Source of the DNA: Rossellomorea marisflavi
GTDB taxonomy: Bacteria; Bacillota; Bacilli; Bacillales; Bacillaceae_B
Direction: 5' to 3'
Assembly: GCF_022170785.1 (NCBI RefSeq)
Contig: NZ_CP081870.1
Location: 2,220,001-2,284,000, forward strand
DNA: 64,000 bases
Made by a program: the position numbers and the translations under genes
Notes under the pieces: model-generated
Told to the model about the DNA's origin: nothing
The model's input: the letters and a program-made list of their open reading frames with translations, nothing else
Databases searched by the model: none
In this document: positions 63,925-64,000 of the stretch, one piece after another
How positions within the stretch are numbered: the stretch's first letter is position 1
How the letters are laid out: the number at the start of each line of letters is the position of its first letter

Positions 63925-64000
63925 TTAGATCAATTGTTTTACTTGAAGATGATTCCAGATCTGTTCAACGCACTCGTCTATCGAATGTTCTTTTGTGTTC
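63925..64000 (-). CDS. C-terminal end of an upstream sulfate-assimilation gene, probably adenylylsulfate kinase
   Basis: A minus-strand frame runs into the window from 64000 and ends at TAA 63927-63925 with about 25 residues, NTKEHSIDECVEQIWNHL followed by QVKQLI. The shape (acidic-polar, ending in an amphipathic helix) fits the C-terminal helix of CysC, the gene expected before this point in the cysH operon order. Only the tail is visible, so the name is tentative. Confidence 0.5.
   Translation of the reverse strand, partial: NTKEHSIDECVEQIWNHLQVKQLI

Overview
The window is a chromosomal segment of an endospore-forming, low-to-moderate G+C Gram-positive bacterium of the family Bacillaceae. 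The evidence is the spore genes sspN and tlp, the AAGGAGG-type ribosome binding sites, the frequent TTG/GTG starts, the SigB- and PerR-type sites, and the order sspN-tlp-yneP-yneQ-yneR-plsY-yneT-parE-parC-alsT, which I recall from Bacillus subtilis. A genus such as Rossellomorea or Bacillus is plausible but not established. I see no prophage, insertion sequence, CRISPR array, rRNA or tRNA gene.

Layout. 1-11.8 kb is the conserved block from spore proteins to topoisomerase IV (parEC, with a LexA-type box) and alsT. It is interrupted, compared with the B. subtilis order I remember, by a CapA-like gene and a nucleobase permease. 11.8-24.2 kb is accessory: a MocR regulator divergent from an EamA exporter, a Staygreen-family protein, a CNNM/CorC membrane protein, Nudix and DUF4256 genes, a decayed SDR gene, csbD with a SigB-type promoter, and a DHA2 drug exporter with a TetR regulator. 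24.3-36.4 kb holds a class B penicillin-binding protein, iolS, a second TetR/DHA2 cassette, a DmpA-type peptidase, a YdcF protein, paired YibE/F proteins, a PAS-STAS protein, and three very small membrane-protein genes. 36.4-44.5 kb holds a nitroreductase-SDR-glucose dehydrogenase operon with repeated TTGA-N4-TCAA sites, an Asp-box propeller protein, katG with PerR-like boxes, and a polysaccharide deacetylase. 44.6-53 kb holds small catabolic and regulatory genes.

The last 11 kb is dominated by purine and sulfur metabolism. pbuE lies behind an adenine-class riboswitch (53.2 kb) and xpt-pbuX behind a guanine-class riboswitch (58.9 kb), so purine efflux and purine salvage sit about 5 kb apart under oppositely acting RNA switches. 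The right end is an assimilatory sulfate reduction and siroheme operon on the minus strand: a probable cysC tail, a sulfite reductase of the NirA type, DUF3906, SUMT, SirB and SirC.

Three decayed genes are visible from frame-shifted homology: an SDR at 19.8-20.3 kb, an alpha/beta hydrolase start at 43.4 kb, and an alpha/beta hydrolase at 59.1-59.9 kb. I did not find a convincing new multi-gene defence or mobile system. The most interesting unexplained items are the small membrane-protein pair split by an in-frame TAG, the hairpin-rich element at 35.9-36.06 kb, the triple TTGA-N4-TCAA operator, and a perfect 25-bp palindrome between a WYL regulator and a DJ-1 gene. Family assignments come from reading the translations; no database search was run.
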